Assembly: GCA_016934035.1 (NCBI GenBank) | Contig: JAFGTP010000048.1 | Coordinates: 62,001 to 126,000, forward strand | Reading direction: 5' to 3' | DNA from: Fidelibacterota bacterium | GTDB lineage: Bacteria > Fidelibacterota > UBA2242 > JAFGTP01 | DNA: 64,000 nt | Shown: positions 25,945-35,320 of the stretch, one piece after another | Layout of the letters: each line of letters begins with the position of its first letter | Numbering within the stretch: position 1 is the stretch's first letter | Made by a program: the position numbers and the translations under genes | Notes under the pieces: model-generated | Database searches by the model: none | What the model was told of the DNA's origin: nothing | Seen by the model: the letters and a program-made list of their open reading frames with translations, nothing else

Positions 25945-28026
25945 TTATTTCATGAAGAGCATTTTCTTGGTTATTTTTTGGTTACCACTTTCCAGACTGT
26001 AATAGTAAACACTGCTAGCCAAATGAGATGCATCAAAAGTAACGGAATAAATTCCCGCCTGTTTTTGGTTATCTACAAGTGTTGCTACGGCCTGACCTAC
26101 CATATTATAAACGGTCAATCTGACGCGGCCCGGTTTCTGGATGCTGTATCTAATATTTGTTGTTGGATTAAATGGATTTGGATAATTCTGTGATAATTCA
26201 AAGGATTCAATAGTGGTTTCATCGTTATTATCGATGGCTGTTGGACCGGCTTCAGGTTCTGAACCAGTGTTTGTGAAATAAAATACATCGATTTCTGCAC
26301 CATCTTCGCGCATACAAACATCAAAGGTATTCGTGCCTGAAACTAAGGTAACATCATCATTATCCAGGTCCCAATGAAACACATCATCAGCCAGGTCGTC
26401 TGCCACCTGATTCCATTTTACCCATTCTCCGCCATTGACTCTATAAAAGAAAGAATCGTCAGTATCACCGCCAGGATGTCTCAGTCTTACCCAAAAATTA
26501 TAGTCACCGGCTTCAGCGTTAAAAGTATAAGAAGCAAGTAGGTCAGGACTATCTTTGTCATCACTGTCGCCAACACCAGTTGTATCACTAACGATATATT
26601 GTCCACCCATGGCTAAATCATCATCATAAACAGACCATTCAGCACCAATGGTACCGGATTCGGCTTCTACATAAAATTCAACTGCACTGCCACCTTCTTC
26701 CCATTCTGCTTTCTTTTCTGGATACCAGTTTAAATCTCCGAGCGGAAAGCCACCCACAGCGGCTGTATAAGCATTGGCACTGGTTCCATAATTCAGGTCT
26801 AAAGAATCCGGATTTGTATAATCCATGATGAAGTATTGGTTTTTGTCCCAATAACCCACATACGCGTCCATTATTGCATCAACCATAGGATCCGGCGCCA
26901 TAGTAAAATTCAATTCTTCATTTGCAAATGCCTGGCTGGTATCACCAACTATGGAATTTCTGAACTGAGAGCACCACCATTTAGCCACATGTAAGGTATC
27001 ATTTGTTGCAATTTTATCTGCAATTGCCTGGTCCATATAAAAATTATTGTGACTCATCGTTATTTCAGTACCCATAGAATCGATGCCGTGACAGCCCAGG
27101 ACTACGATACCGTCACTTCGATCATAAAAGACTTCACTGACACGATAGGGACGAAGCGCCTTATCTTCAGCATAATAATCGGCAGGATCTGCAATGAGGA
27201 ACTGTCCGCCATTTTCACTTGGCCTTCTCATAAAATCCGAGCCCATGATGCCTGGATTTGAAACAACATTATTGGTGAATTGTAGTTCAATAATATGTCC
27301 AAAATCAAATACAGGGTGATAACCACTACCATTTAAAAAGGTACAATGATCAATTTTACAATAACCAATGGGATCTAAGCGTCCTGAGGATGGCATATGT
27401 CTAATCCATCGGTTTCCAGCATTCACAAAAGTCGAGTTTTGTATAGATAGAGTATCCGGACCAAATTGACGCAAATCAAATGAGCGGCCTTCTGAAGGAC
27501 CCGGATATTTAAAATCATCTAACCAGAGACAGTTTGTTGCAAAAAATCTCATATTTGGGGCTTCAAGTTGAAGCGTACGTGAATCAAAATCCTCAAAAAT
27601 ACAATTATCAAAAATTGCACGCATATTTTCTGTATCGACCCAAACAATACCACGTCTGATATCATCATGAATATCTCTACCAGAAATTCCACCGTGAAAA
27701 TGAACACCTATACAAGTCAAATCAGAGCGAACAAACATCATTTCCCTGTCTGTTGTTCCATCTTCTTTAATTAGTGAAGAAACGATAGGTTTTGGCCCTT
27801 CTGTAGCTTCATCAGCTTTGATAGTGATATTAGCATTTACATCTATCGTTGCTTGGGAATAATAGATTTTCCCTTTTTCCAGAATAATGACATCACCATC
27901 ATTGGCATTTACAATCGCGTCTCTGATGGCATTGATATCATCAGTAGGACGGATTTCATCGGCAAAAATTTGATTGCCGCATAACAGGATCAATAACAAT
28001 ACTACAAGATTGTTAATTTTTAACAT
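25945..28026 (-). CDS. Secreted parallel beta-helix protein with lectin-like module and type IX sorting domain
   Basis: From the ATG at 28026 the protein has 693 residues; AAAGGAG 6 bases upstream decides this start over one 21 bases earlier. The signal peptide is followed by IRPTDDINAIRDAIVNANDG and DVIILEKGKIYYSQATIDV, a beta-helix (about 20-380) of the kind seen in chondroitinase-B/alginate lyase and DUF4957-type proteins. Repeats such as MRAIFDNCIFEDFDSRTLQL follow. A jelly-roll module (about 450-600; DYNFWVRLRHPGGDTDDSFF) is closely related to the last modules of the GH28-like neighbour. The sorting domain is NYPNPFNPTTNIRYSI, ending KMLFMK. It is probably a polysaccharide lyase or hydrolase, but no catalytic signature was recognised. 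It follows the TonB receptor gene. Confidence 0.65.
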   Translation of the reverse strand: MLKINNLVVLLLILLCGNQIFADEIRPTDDINAIRDAIVNANDGDVIILEKGKIYYSQATIDVNANITIKADEATEGPKPIVSSLIKEDGTTDREMMFVRSDLTCIGVHFHGGISGRDIHDDIRRGIVWVDTENMRAIFDNCIFEDFDSRTLQLEAPNMRFFATNCLWLDDFKYPGPSEGRSFDLRQFGPDTLSIQNSTFVNAGNRWIRHMPSSGRLDPIGYCKIDHCTFLNGSGYHPVFDFGHIIELQFTNNVVSNPGIMGSDFMRRPSENGGQFLIADPADYYAEDKALRPYRVSEVFYDRSDGIVVLGCHGIDSMGTEITMSHNNFYMDQAIADKIATNDTLHVAKWWCSQFRNSIVGDTSQAFANEELNFTMAPDPMVDAIMDAYVGYWDKNQYFIMDYTNPDSLDLNYGTSANAYTAAVGGFPLGDLNWYPEKKAEWEEGGSAVEFYVEAESGTIGAEWSVYDDDLAMGGQYIVSDTTGVGDSDDKDSPDLLASYTFNAEAGDYNFWVRLRHPGGDTDDSFFYRVNGGEWVKWNQVADDLADDVFHWDLDNDDVTLVSGTNTFDVCMREDGAEIDVFYFTNTGSEPEAGPTAIDNNDETTIESFELSQNYPNPFNPTTNIRYSIQKPGRVRLTVYNMVGQAVATLVDNQKQAGIYSVTFDASHLASSVYYYSLESGNQKITKKMLFMK

Positions 28027-28200
28027 AATTTCTCCTTTTAGTAACATTTATTGGTTTTTAACCTCCTCAAATTATCAACTTCAAAAATTTTTTGTTTTGA
28101 CCAGACCGGATATTCAGCTGGTTTTATTTTCACCTCCCTATCTTTTTTATCAATTGTTTACTTTTCTATATTACAAGATCTTGCTTCTGTGTATTAATAT

Positions 28201-31035
28201 TTAAAATCGATACTGGACACCCAGATCGTACATTGTGCCATAAAAGTGGAGTTTTGTAGGACGAGAATCGAGTCCCTGGTATGAACCGTCACTTTGATTA
28301 TTCAGGTTAACGCCATTGAGAAAAATGTCGATTTTTTTGTTGATTTTTTGTTTCAAGGAAAAATCCCAGCGTTTGAAAGATTGGTCCCACTGATCTTTTT
28401 CATCTTGGGATCCAGCACTTGACAGACTTTCTCCCTGGTAAGTATAGGATAGCCTAGCTGATAAGCCACCAATATCATATCCCACAGACACATTGATCAG
28501 GTGATCAGACTGGCCAACAACTCGGCCTTTTCGCATTTCATTGATATATACTTTTTGTATTTTGGGTGGTATTTGGCTTCGATCTATGATAGTTTCTACC
28601 TTAAAAAACGGGTAAGGAGTTTCACTCCATAACCTGGTATAATTACAATTCAATACAATTCCTTTAAATGGATGGGGAAGATAGGCAAAATTTGTCTGCA
28701 GGTCCAATTCTATTCCTCTCACTGTTGATTCTTCAGCATTCAAGGGCATTGTTAATATTCGGCCAATATATCCAAGATCATCATGAAAAGTTAGTGGCAG
28801 TCCCAGGCTCGCCACTTTTTCCTCGGTGTCAATGAATTGCTCCACTGAAACAATTACACCATCCAATTTTTTGTAAAAATAACCTGCTGTAAAGAGTCCA
28901 AAAGTGGGATTGTAAAAGGATGTATAGAAATCATAATTTATAGCTCGGGTGGGATCCAGGTTCGAATTGCCTTGACTGATATCTGCTTTAGGTTCATCAA
29001 GAGAAGTCGATAATTTTGGTAGCAGGGATGTAAAATCCGGCCGTACTAAAGTTTTTGTTATAGCCATTCGAATATCAAACCAATCGGTAGGTTTGATCTT
29101 TAAATGAACCATTGGTAGCCAATCGTTATAGACTATCTCTTTCTCCTTTGGTATAATTAAGCCCGCATCAAATCCGGTTGCCAACTTATATTCACCAAGA
29201 TAGTTGCCAATAAATTGTTCATAGCGCACACCGGGAATAAAGGTAATAAATTGTCCAATATTTAATTTGGTCATCACATAGCCGGCCAGAACATCATCTA
29301 CGGTTTCGTATCGATCTCCGTTCCAATCATTTATGGTGAAGTTTTGGGAATAATCATCATAAAAAGTATTTGTCAGAGAAGGATCGAGTACTAATCCGAG
29401 ACTTGATTTGCCATCGAGAAATGAACCCGGATCATAATCAGAATCAAAGAAATTTGAAATTGCGAAAGTTTGCTGTCCTAAATAAACATACCAATCACCA
29501 CCAACAGTTTTCTTAGTTCTGGTATTTCTTCTGAACCGGGTGCCAAATTTAAAATCCCCAACAATATTGCGATTAATTTTATAGGGTAATTTAAAATCAA
29601 TACTACCCAAATAATTGCGCTCATGCACTTTAATTTCTTCATGTTCTGCCCATCTTAGGTTACTTGAACTATCCGGTACAATATCATTCAGTAAATCTGT
29701 CGGGTGAACCACTTCAAAATCCACCATCGGAATTTGTGATCGATCCTGTAAAAATTCCAGTGTTGTATTATGAAGTAAATTGTTTTCCGTATAGGAATGG
29801 GACAGCGTAACATCAACTTCTAATTTTTTTATCAACCCTTTGCTGTTAAAAATATTAGTTAACAGACTGATATTTCTTTCCGGATTACTGATAATGGAAT
29901 TTGAATTCATATCTGAACCAGAAAACTCAGTTTCTCTATGACCTATATCTCTGTTTGTAGTGTTGTAAAAATTGGATAACATAAATTCCCATTTGTCAAT
30001 ATCATAATCTAAGATTAAACTTACGCCATTCCTTTTACGATATTCTTCTGTGTCACCTACAGTTGCACTTGTCAGTCTTAAGGGCGTTGGTTCGCCTTCC
30101 CGGGGTTGCCCAAGCGTGTAGGAAGCTTTTAAATCATCACTACTACGATTACGAAATTCTGAATTTATGGCTGATTGAATACCGAGTTTATTATTTAATA
30201 TCCGCTGACTCCAATTAATGGAAAATTTGTATTGTCTTGGATCATTCTCCTGGGCATTATAGGCACCGAATAAACGCAGATATCGATTAGGTGTTTCTTT
30301 TGCTTTAGCGATTTGTAAATTAACAGTACCGCCAATGGCATCCCCTTCCATATCTGGCGTGATTGCTTTAAAAACTTCGATACCACTAAGATTTTCCGAA
30401 GATACCATGCTCAAATCAGTCTGGCGCTCACTGGAGTGTGATGATGGGATTGTTATTCCATTAATTGTGGTTTTATTGTATTTTGGGGATAGTCCACGGA
30501 CCACTACATTGCTACCTTCACCAGCATTTCTTATTAGAGAGATACCAGGCAAACGTGAAATTGATTCAGCCGCGTTTGCATCGGGAACCTCCTGTATTTT
30601 TTCAGCTGAGACAACGTTCTTCATCTGGTCTGCTGTCAACTGTTGATTAATTGCTGACACCTGGCCTTTACGCTGAGCAGTTACCACAACTTCTTCAGTA
30701 CTAATGGCTGTGGTTGATAATCCAATATTTATATTGGTCGTACGTCCCGGCTCCACCTCAATTTTTATTTCTTTTTTACTATATCCGATATAGACAATAT
30801 TTAATGTATATTGTCCGGCCGGTACATTGATAATTCTAAATTCCCCGTTTAAATCAGCAGAAGCACCAATAGCGGTCTCTGAAAGATAGCAGTTAGCGCC
30901 GGGTAAGATACTCCCGGTTTGTTGATCGGTTACTATTCCTTTAATAGTACCAGTTTTTGCTGCCTGTAAGTTGACACTTAATATAACAACAAATAAAAGT
31001 ATGGAAACTCCGCTAACACTTTGCTTAAATTTCAT
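28201..31035 (-). CDS. TonB-dependent receptor (Caulobacter-type subfamily)
   Basis: The receptor has 944 residues: signal peptide, carboxypeptidase-regulatory-like domain (about 30-115; GIVTDQQTGSILPGANCYL), plug (about 125-245) and barrel ending LGVQYRF. AESISRLPGISLIRNAGEGS, VVVRGLSPKYNKTTINGITI and FKAITPDMEGDAIGGTVNL are hallmarks of the large-plug receptors common in marine glycan degraders. AGGAGG 6 bases before the ATG is a strong ribosome binding site. It heads the operon that continues with the two secreted beta-helix enzymes, the GH115-like protein and GH3. Uptake of the oligosaccharides these enzymes release is inferred. There is no SusD gene. Confidence 0.88.
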   Translation of the reverse strand: MKFKQSVSGVSILLFVVILSVNLQAAKTGTIKGIVTDQQTGSILPGANCYLSETAIGASADLNGEFRIINVPAGQYTLNIVYIGYSKKEIKIEVEPGRTTNINIGLSTTAISTEEVVVTAQRKGQVSAINQQLTADQMKNVVSAEKIQEVPDANAAESISRLPGISLIRNAGEGSNVVVRGLSPKYNKTTINGITIPSSHSSERQTDLSMVSSENLSGIEVFKAITPDMEGDAIGGTVNLQIAKAKETPNRYLRLFGAYNAQENDPRQYKFSINWSQRILNNKLGIQSAINSEFRNRSSDDLKASYTLGQPREGEPTPLRLTSATVGDTEEYRKRNGVSLILDYDIDKWEFMLSNFYNTTNRDIGHRETEFSGSDMNSNSIISNPERNISLLTNIFNSKGLIKKLEVDVTLSHSYTENNLLHNTTLEFLQDRSQIPMVDFEVVHPTDLLNDIVPDSSSNLRWAEHEEIKVHERNYLGSIDFKLPYKINRNIVGDFKFGTRFRRNTRTKKTVGGDWYVYLGQQTFAISNFFDSDYDPGSFLDGKSSLGLVLDPSLTNTFYDDYSQNFTINDWNGDRYETVDDVLAGYVMTKLNIGQFITFIPGVRYEQFIGNYLGEYKLATGFDAGLIIPKEKEIVYNDWLPMVHLKIKPTDWFDIRMAITKTLVRPDFTSLLPKLSTSLDEPKADISQGNSNLDPTRAINYDFYTSFYNPTFGLFTAGYFYKKLDGVIVSVEQFIDTEEKVASLGLPLTFHDDLGYIGRILTMPLNAEESTVRGIELDLQTNFAYLPHPFKGIVLNCNYTRLWSETPYPFFKVETIIDRSQIPPKIQKVYINEMRKGRVVGQSDHLINVSVGYDIGGLSARLSYTYQGESLSSAGSQDEKDQWDQSFKRWDFSLKQKINKKIDIFLNGVNLNNQSDGSYQGLDSRPTKLHFYGTMYDLGVQYRF

Positions 31036-31443
31036 TCAATCCTCCTCTTCTCGATAATAGTAAACCTGTCTGCATGTAATTTTTCTTCGTTGACAGAAAG
31101 TATTTATTTCTTTCACATAACGTAAGTTTTTTACTGTTTTTTACGACAATTTTACATTTTCTTTACATTGTTTTTGTCGTCTATAGACCCGATGATTTTG
31201 ATTACAATCAAGTGTGGTTTTTAGTTTACAAATATTTAGTAATTATCCGATTATTGAACTCATTAGTAACTACTTTATAATTGTAAATAATCGTAATAGT
31301 CTAATAAGCGAAAAAAATTATCTTTTATCACATTTTTAAATTTCTATTGACAATAGATTTTTTTGAAAACTGATATTTTTTGTTTCAGCTATTATCATGA
31401 ATTCTTATATTCTGATTAATAACAAAAAAAATATGCAAAAGTA
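31036..31443. promoter_or_regulatory. Divergent intergenic region with nested palindromes and a candidate promoter
   Basis: These 408 AT-rich bases hold no gene. ACGACAA (31143-31149) pairs with TTGTCGT (31174-31180) around two TTTACATT repeats. GTCTATAGAC (31179-31188) is a perfect 10-base palindrome, and TTGATTACAATCAA (31198-31211) has 6-base arms. Towards the regulator, TTGACA (31347-31352) and TGATAT (31371-31376) are 18 bases apart and could be its promoter. The palindromes lie about 110-175 bases from the TonB receptor start and are the best operator candidates for the adjacent regulator. Confidence 0.4.
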
Positions 31444-32652
31444 ATGATTTCCAAGGATATAAAACAAAAATACTTAAAACAAGTCACTTCGAGCGAAGAA
31501 TTCAGTCATTCGAATCGTTCTCAAGAGTTACTCAATTACCTTGTAAAAGCAGAAAATGAAAACAGGGAACTTGACGAAATTACCATTGCTGAAGAATTCT
31601 TTCATAAAGGACCGAAATTCGATCCCCATGATGATGCCTCGATCAGAGTCTATATCAGCCAACTAAGAAAAAGACTGGCTAATTACTACAAAGAAGAAGG
31701 CGTCCAGGACTCAGTTAAAATTTGTATTCAGAAAGGTTATTATTCTGTTAAATTTATCGAAGTTACAAAATCAACTTTCAATATTAACCAAATAAAAAAT
31801 AAAAAATTAATTCTACCGTTCATCACTGCTTTATTAACTCTCTTTTTAATAATATCGTTAATGCAAAATAATTATCTGAAAAATAGAATAAATATCATGC
31901 CTAAAGATAATGCTGTCTGGACAGATTTTTTTAATAGTGATAAACCAACCATACTTGTACTTGGTGACTACTTTTTCATGTACTACCATAGAAATAAAGA
32001 TCGTCGATTAATTGGGGTCCGTGACCCTTCGATCAATTCACCTGAAGAATATAGACAAATACATTCCAGTAGTACAGATAGCACACTAAAACCATTGACC
32101 TATACCTATCTGAGACCAAATTCTATATGGGGGATTTATGAACTATTACCAATCATAAAAACTTTTGGATCACCCTTCCATATTAAACTGGCATCAGAAA
32201 TGGTATGGGAAGATATAAGCAGCCACAATATTATTTTCATTGGTACCTACAAAACCTTGTATATTTTAAAACCCCTTTTGGACAAAATTAATGTGAAATT
32301 TTCTAATGAAGTTGATGCAAAAATTTTATCTATCTATGATTCAGCGGGAAATGAAATCCAGCAATTCAAACATTCAATGGATTTTCGAACCCGTAAATAT
32401 GATGATTACGGTCTGATATCAAAGATAAAAGGGACAAATGATAATAATATCTTATTGATTACTGGTTTTGATGAAGGCGGTGTCATCAAATCGTCTAAAT
32501 TGATGGCGAATTCGGAATTTGTAGAAAAACTAGTTAGAGAAAATGCAAAGAATTATCAGCCGCCCTTTACATTCAGAATCGTTCTGGGAATCGAAGGATT
32601 TCAGAGATCAGACCTGAATATGAAAATTGAATATTTTGATTTGATAGAATAA
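31444..32652 (+). CDS. Membrane-anchored winged-helix transcriptional regulator (paralogue 2)
   Basis: The 402-residue paralogue of the regulators at 9476 and 43525 has an N-terminal winged helix (1-105; DEITIAEEFFH, ASIRVYISQLRKRLANYY, IQKGYYSVKF). One membrane segment lies at about 118-140 (LILPFITALLTLFLIISLM). The C-terminal domain of about 260 residues begins AVWTDFFNSDKPTILVLGDY and contains NIIFIGTYKTLYIL and KYDDYGLISKI. Similar C-terminal domains occur in uncharacterised acidobacterial regulators; the ligand is unknown. The topology puts DNA binding in the cytoplasm and the sensor outside, as in ToxR/CadC. It diverges from the TonB receptor operon, the likely target, and is separated from the convergent kinase gene by a terminator. 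Confidence 0.75.
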   Translation: MISKDIKQKYLKQVTSSEEFSHSNRSQELLNYLVKAENENRELDEITIAEEFFHKGPKFDPHDDASIRVYISQLRKRLANYYKEEGVQDSVKICIQKGYYSVKFIEVTKSTFNINQIKNKKLILPFITALLTLFLIISLMQNNYLKNRINIMPKDNAVWTDFFNSDKPTILVLGDYFFMYYHRNKDRRLIGVRDPSINSPEEYRQIHSSSTDSTLKPLTYTYLRPNSIWGIYELLPIIKTFGSPFHIKLASEMVWEDISSHNIIFIGTYKTLYILKPLLDKINVKFSNEVDAKILSIYDSAGNEIQQFKHSMDFRTRKYDDYGLISKIKGTNDNNILLITGFDEGGVIKSSKLMANSEFVEKLVRENAKNYQPPFTFRIVLGIEGFQRSDLNMKIEYFDLIE

Positions 32653-32660
32653 ATAAAATC

Positions 32661-32688
32661 CAAAAAAGCCTCCCATATTTTCGAAGGC
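32661..32688 (-). terminator. Rho-independent terminator of the uronate operon
   Basis: On the minus strand GCCTTC, 9-base loop, GGAGGC, then TTTTTT. The 6-base stem has one G:U pair, and the T-run follows immediately. It lies 33 bases after the stop codon of the PfkB kinase gene. In the plus direction the stem is weaker and has no long T-run, so its service to the convergent regulator gene is doubtful. Confidence 0.7.
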
Positions 32689-32720
32689 ATTTCATTAATT
32701 TTATTTAACCTTAAACTATC

Positions 32721-33800
32721 TTACCGCTTCACCCGCGCATTTCCTTTCCAGATGCTCCAGACCTGGTCCTCGTCAGCCGGCTGTGCATAATCCGTCGACA
32801 TCGTGGTTGCCAGGGCCCCGGTAGCCCATCCGAATTGTATCCATTTTTCCGGCTCCCAGTTTTTCAGAATTCCGTATAACATTCCGCCAACAAATCCGTC
32901 TCCGCCACCTATTCGGTCCAGAACACGAATTTCGCGAGGTTCCACCACCTGCCAGTGATCACCTTCCAGCATGATGGCGCCCCAAAGATGACTATTGGCA
33001 TTTTCCACTTCACGAAGAGTAGTCGAGAATACTGAAGCGTTTGAATATTGCACTTTGACCCGTTTGATCATTTCCTTGAAGCCATTAATCTTAGCATTTA
33101 AATCTTTACCGCCAGCTTCGGGGCCTTCGATTCCCAGGCAAAGTTGGAAATCCTCTTCATTACCGATCAGAATATCAGAGACCGAGGCGATTTCACTGAA
33201 AATTTTTGCCAGTTCCTCTTCTCTCTTTTCCCAGAAAGAGGCACGGTAATTCAAATCAAAACTTACACGACAGTCGTATTTTTTGGCGGCCCTGGCGATT
33301 TCCAGACAGAATTGTCCGGTTTCCGGCGACAGTGCAGCAATCAGACCAGACAAATGCACAATTTTTACGCCTTCTTTTCCAAAAATTCGCTCCAGGTCAA
33401 AATCTTTGACATTCAGAGTGCGTCCCACTTCTCCGGCCCGATCATTATGAACGCGAGGCCCCCGGGAACCATATCCGCTGTCAGCAATATTGAATTGATG
33501 GCGATATCCCCAGGGATTTCCCTGTTCCTTTTCCGGCCCTTCAAATTCCATCATCCGACTGCGCAGATTGCTTTTGATCAATTGAGCAATGGGGCTGCCT
33601 TTTACAAAAGTGGTCAATACTTTCACCGGCAATCCCAGAAAGGACGAGACGCTGGCGACATTGGTTTCAGCACTGGTGGCCTGCATAAAAAATCTGTCGG
33701 CAGCCTGCACCGGCTGTTGATTTTCCGGTGTTATACGTACACCCATACTGGTGGGGACTACCAGGGCCCATTTAGCATTTTTTCGTAATTTTATACTCAT
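32721..33800 (-). CDS. PfkB-family sugar-acid kinase (KDG kinase or gluconokinase)
   Basis: The 359-residue PfkB-fold kinase has C-terminal signature DRIGGGDGFVGG with catalytic D301, and FDLNYRASFW and ILIGNEEDF as in KDG kinases. Unlike the KDG kinase at 10693, the N-terminal substrate motif is SAETNVA rather than GGGEANVA, and about 30 extra residues at 80-125 contain YGSRGPRVHNDRAGE. Annotation by similarity would say KDG kinase, but this operon has no dehydratase to make KDG. With 6-phosphogluconate dehydrogenase and a LarA-type epimerase as neighbours, phosphorylation of gluconate to 6-phosphogluconate is an attractive alternative. It is the last gene of the operon, before a terminator. 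Confidence 0.7.
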   Translation of the reverse strand: MSIKLRKNAKWALVVPTSMGVRITPENQQPVQAADRFFMQATSAETNVASVSSFLGLPVKVLTTFVKGSPIAQLIKSNLRSRMMEFEGPEKEQGNPWGYRHQFNIADSGYGSRGPRVHNDRAGEVGRTLNVKDFDLERIFGKEGVKIVHLSGLIAALSPETGQFCLEIARAAKKYDCRVSFDLNYRASFWEKREEELAKIFSEIASVSDILIGNEEDFQLCLGIEGPEAGGKDLNAKINGFKEMIKRVKVQYSNASVFSTTLREVENANSHLWGAIMLEGDHWQVVEPREIRVLDRIGGGDGFVGGMLYGILKNWEPEKWIQFGWATGALATTMSTDYAQPADEDQVWSIWKGNARVKR

Positions 33801-33873
33801 TTTCTTTCTCCATCTTCTATTTCAAATCTCTTGGGTATTAATCCTTCGGGTTATAAATTTACTTTTAATTTAA

Positions 33874-33943
33874 AGTCACCCAAAGAAGGATATATATTAG
33901 GTTCACGAATTAAAATATTATAATCCTTCCAATCAGGGTGACT
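33874..33943. other. Long intercistronic hairpin between LarA-like and kinase genes
   Basis: AGTCACCC (33874-33881) pairs with GGGTGACT (33936-33943), and inside it GAAGGAT pairs with ATCCTTC. The loop of about 35 bases is AT-rich. It begins just after the LarA-like gene and occupies most of the 150-base gap to the kinase. No T-run follows the stem. Differential mRNA stability is a possible role. Confidence 0.45.
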
Positions 33944-33950
33944 TATTATT

Positions 33951-35219
33951 TTATAGTTTAAAGGGATCATTCTTCAGGCGATAAAGCATCTCTCCTGCGT
34001 GAGGCACATAGAGTATACCTTCATCTTCACGATCCATCCATTCTTCTTCATTTATTTCCTTTGGATCCATGTATCCGAGATTTACTTTCCGGCAAATTTT
34101 TTCCGGAATACCTGTCGCCAGAGTCACATGGATACGCGGTTTTTCTACACCATTTTCAAATTCGCCCAGTCCCCGGACATGGGTTGAATGGGCCATGATT
34201 CCGCCGGGTACGTTTTTGAATTTATCTAATTGTTTTAAAAAATAGGGCAGGCAGTGGTAGCCGATTTTTTCAATCATTTCTCCATGAGTAACAGAAATTT
34301 CTTTGATATGAGGAGCAAAAATGACGACTTCTCCGCCATCAGCCACAACCGGTTCCAGTTTGTAGGTACATTTTGCACCGACCCAGAGATCATCATACAT
34401 CAATGGCGCTTTGGACAGTACTCGTTTAAAGGGCTTGTCCTTGTAAATAATATGATGCTTGTCTGATAATCCGGAGGCGTCTTCCCAGGCCTCTTCAGGG
34501 CTGCCAAAAAATAGTCCCGCCAGATCATCATGACCTTGTACAACCAGGGAAAAGCAATATTTTTCCATTTTAACGAAGGATGCCGCCTTGTCCACTACCG
34601 CACGAACCGGCGTATAAGCATGCCCAATAATTCGAGGACTGGTTATCAATGCGCCCAGCCAATGAAACATGTCGATGATCTCTTCGCCGGAAATTCCCGG
34701 AAACAAATACTTATTCCCCCCGGAAAAACCAACGACTTCATGGGGAAAGGTGGGGCCGATAATGATTAATTTGTCATAATCAAAAATAATTTTATTGATA
34801 GAAACATCTACACCTTCTGTCATCAGACCGCCTGACAATTCTTTTACTTCTTCATCGGTGATTCTACCAATTTTGACCAATTGTCCGGGTTCTTTCCAGT
34901 GATGGTTGAAAAATTGAGCTTTGGCATATTTAGAATGGCGTTCCTCGAAAGTGATACCGATGCGTTGATTGATCATTTCATCGGACATTGGCGGATGGGT
35001 TCCCAGCGCAATGATAAAATCAATGGCTTCCACGTCATCTGCAATCAGTTCGTAAATTGCACGAAACATTTTATCAATGGGGCCGGAACGGGTGCTGTCC
35101 GGAATAATAAACAGTAATTTTTGCCGGTCAACTTTTATCGATGAAAATGCCTCAGTGCAAATGTTTTTAATTTCATCATAATCGAGAAATCTGTCAGTAT
35201 AACCTTTTCCTATTGTCAT
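33951..35219 (-). CDS. LarA-superfamily nickel-pincer hydroxyacid epimerase/racemase
   Basis: The 422-residue member of the LarA (DUF2088) superfamily uses the nickel-pincer nucleotide cofactor to racemise or epimerise alpha-hydroxyacids at C2. Visible signatures are DSTRS (R44), LGTHPPMS (H75) and GPTFPHEVVGFSGGNKYLFP, which holds the second histidine (H160) and the cofactor-binding lysine (K170). Known members include lactate, malate and phenyllactate racemases and a D-gluconate 2-epimerase. Its place between 6-phosphogluconate dehydrogenase and a sugar kinase in a uronate operon favours an aldonate, for example D-mannonate to D-gluconate. The cofactor genes larB, larC and larE are not in the window. 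GAGAGG precedes the ATG. Confidence 0.8.
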   Translation of the reverse strand: MTIGKGYTDRFLDYDEIKNICTEAFSSIKVDRQKLLFIIPDSTRSGPIDKMFRAIYELIADDVEAIDFIIALGTHPPMSDEMINQRIGITFEERHSKYAKAQFFNHHWKEPGQLVKIGRITDEEVKELSGGLMTEGVDVSINKIIFDYDKLIIIGPTFPHEVVGFSGGNKYLFPGISGEEIIDMFHWLGALITSPRIIGHAYTPVRAVVDKAASFVKMEKYCFSLVVQGHDDLAGLFFGSPEEAWEDASGLSDKHHIIYKDKPFKRVLSKAPLMYDDLWVGAKCTYKLEPVVADGGEVVIFAPHIKEISVTHGEMIEKIGYHCLPYFLKQLDKFKNVPGGIMAHSTHVRGLGEFENGVEKPRIHVTLATGIPEKICRKVNLGYMDPKEINEEEWMDREDEGILYVPHAGEMLYRLKNDPFKL

Positions 35220-35282
35220 ATTTTTCCTCTCATCCGAGGTCTATTCGACCTGGGATGTATATTTACTTTTATTTCAAGATTA

Positions 35283-35313
35283 AACCTCCCAGGTTTTGAA
35301 AACCACGGAGGTT
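35283..35313. other. Intercistronic hairpin between gnd and LarA-like gene
   Basis: AACCTCC-CA-GGTTTTGAAAACC-AC-GGAGGTT: an outer 7-base and an inner 4-6-base stem separated by a CA/AC internal loop. It fills the 101-base gap 8 bases after the gnd stop codon. There is no T-run on either strand, so mRNA processing or stability is more likely than termination. Confidence 0.5.
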
Positions 35314-35320
35314 GATTATA

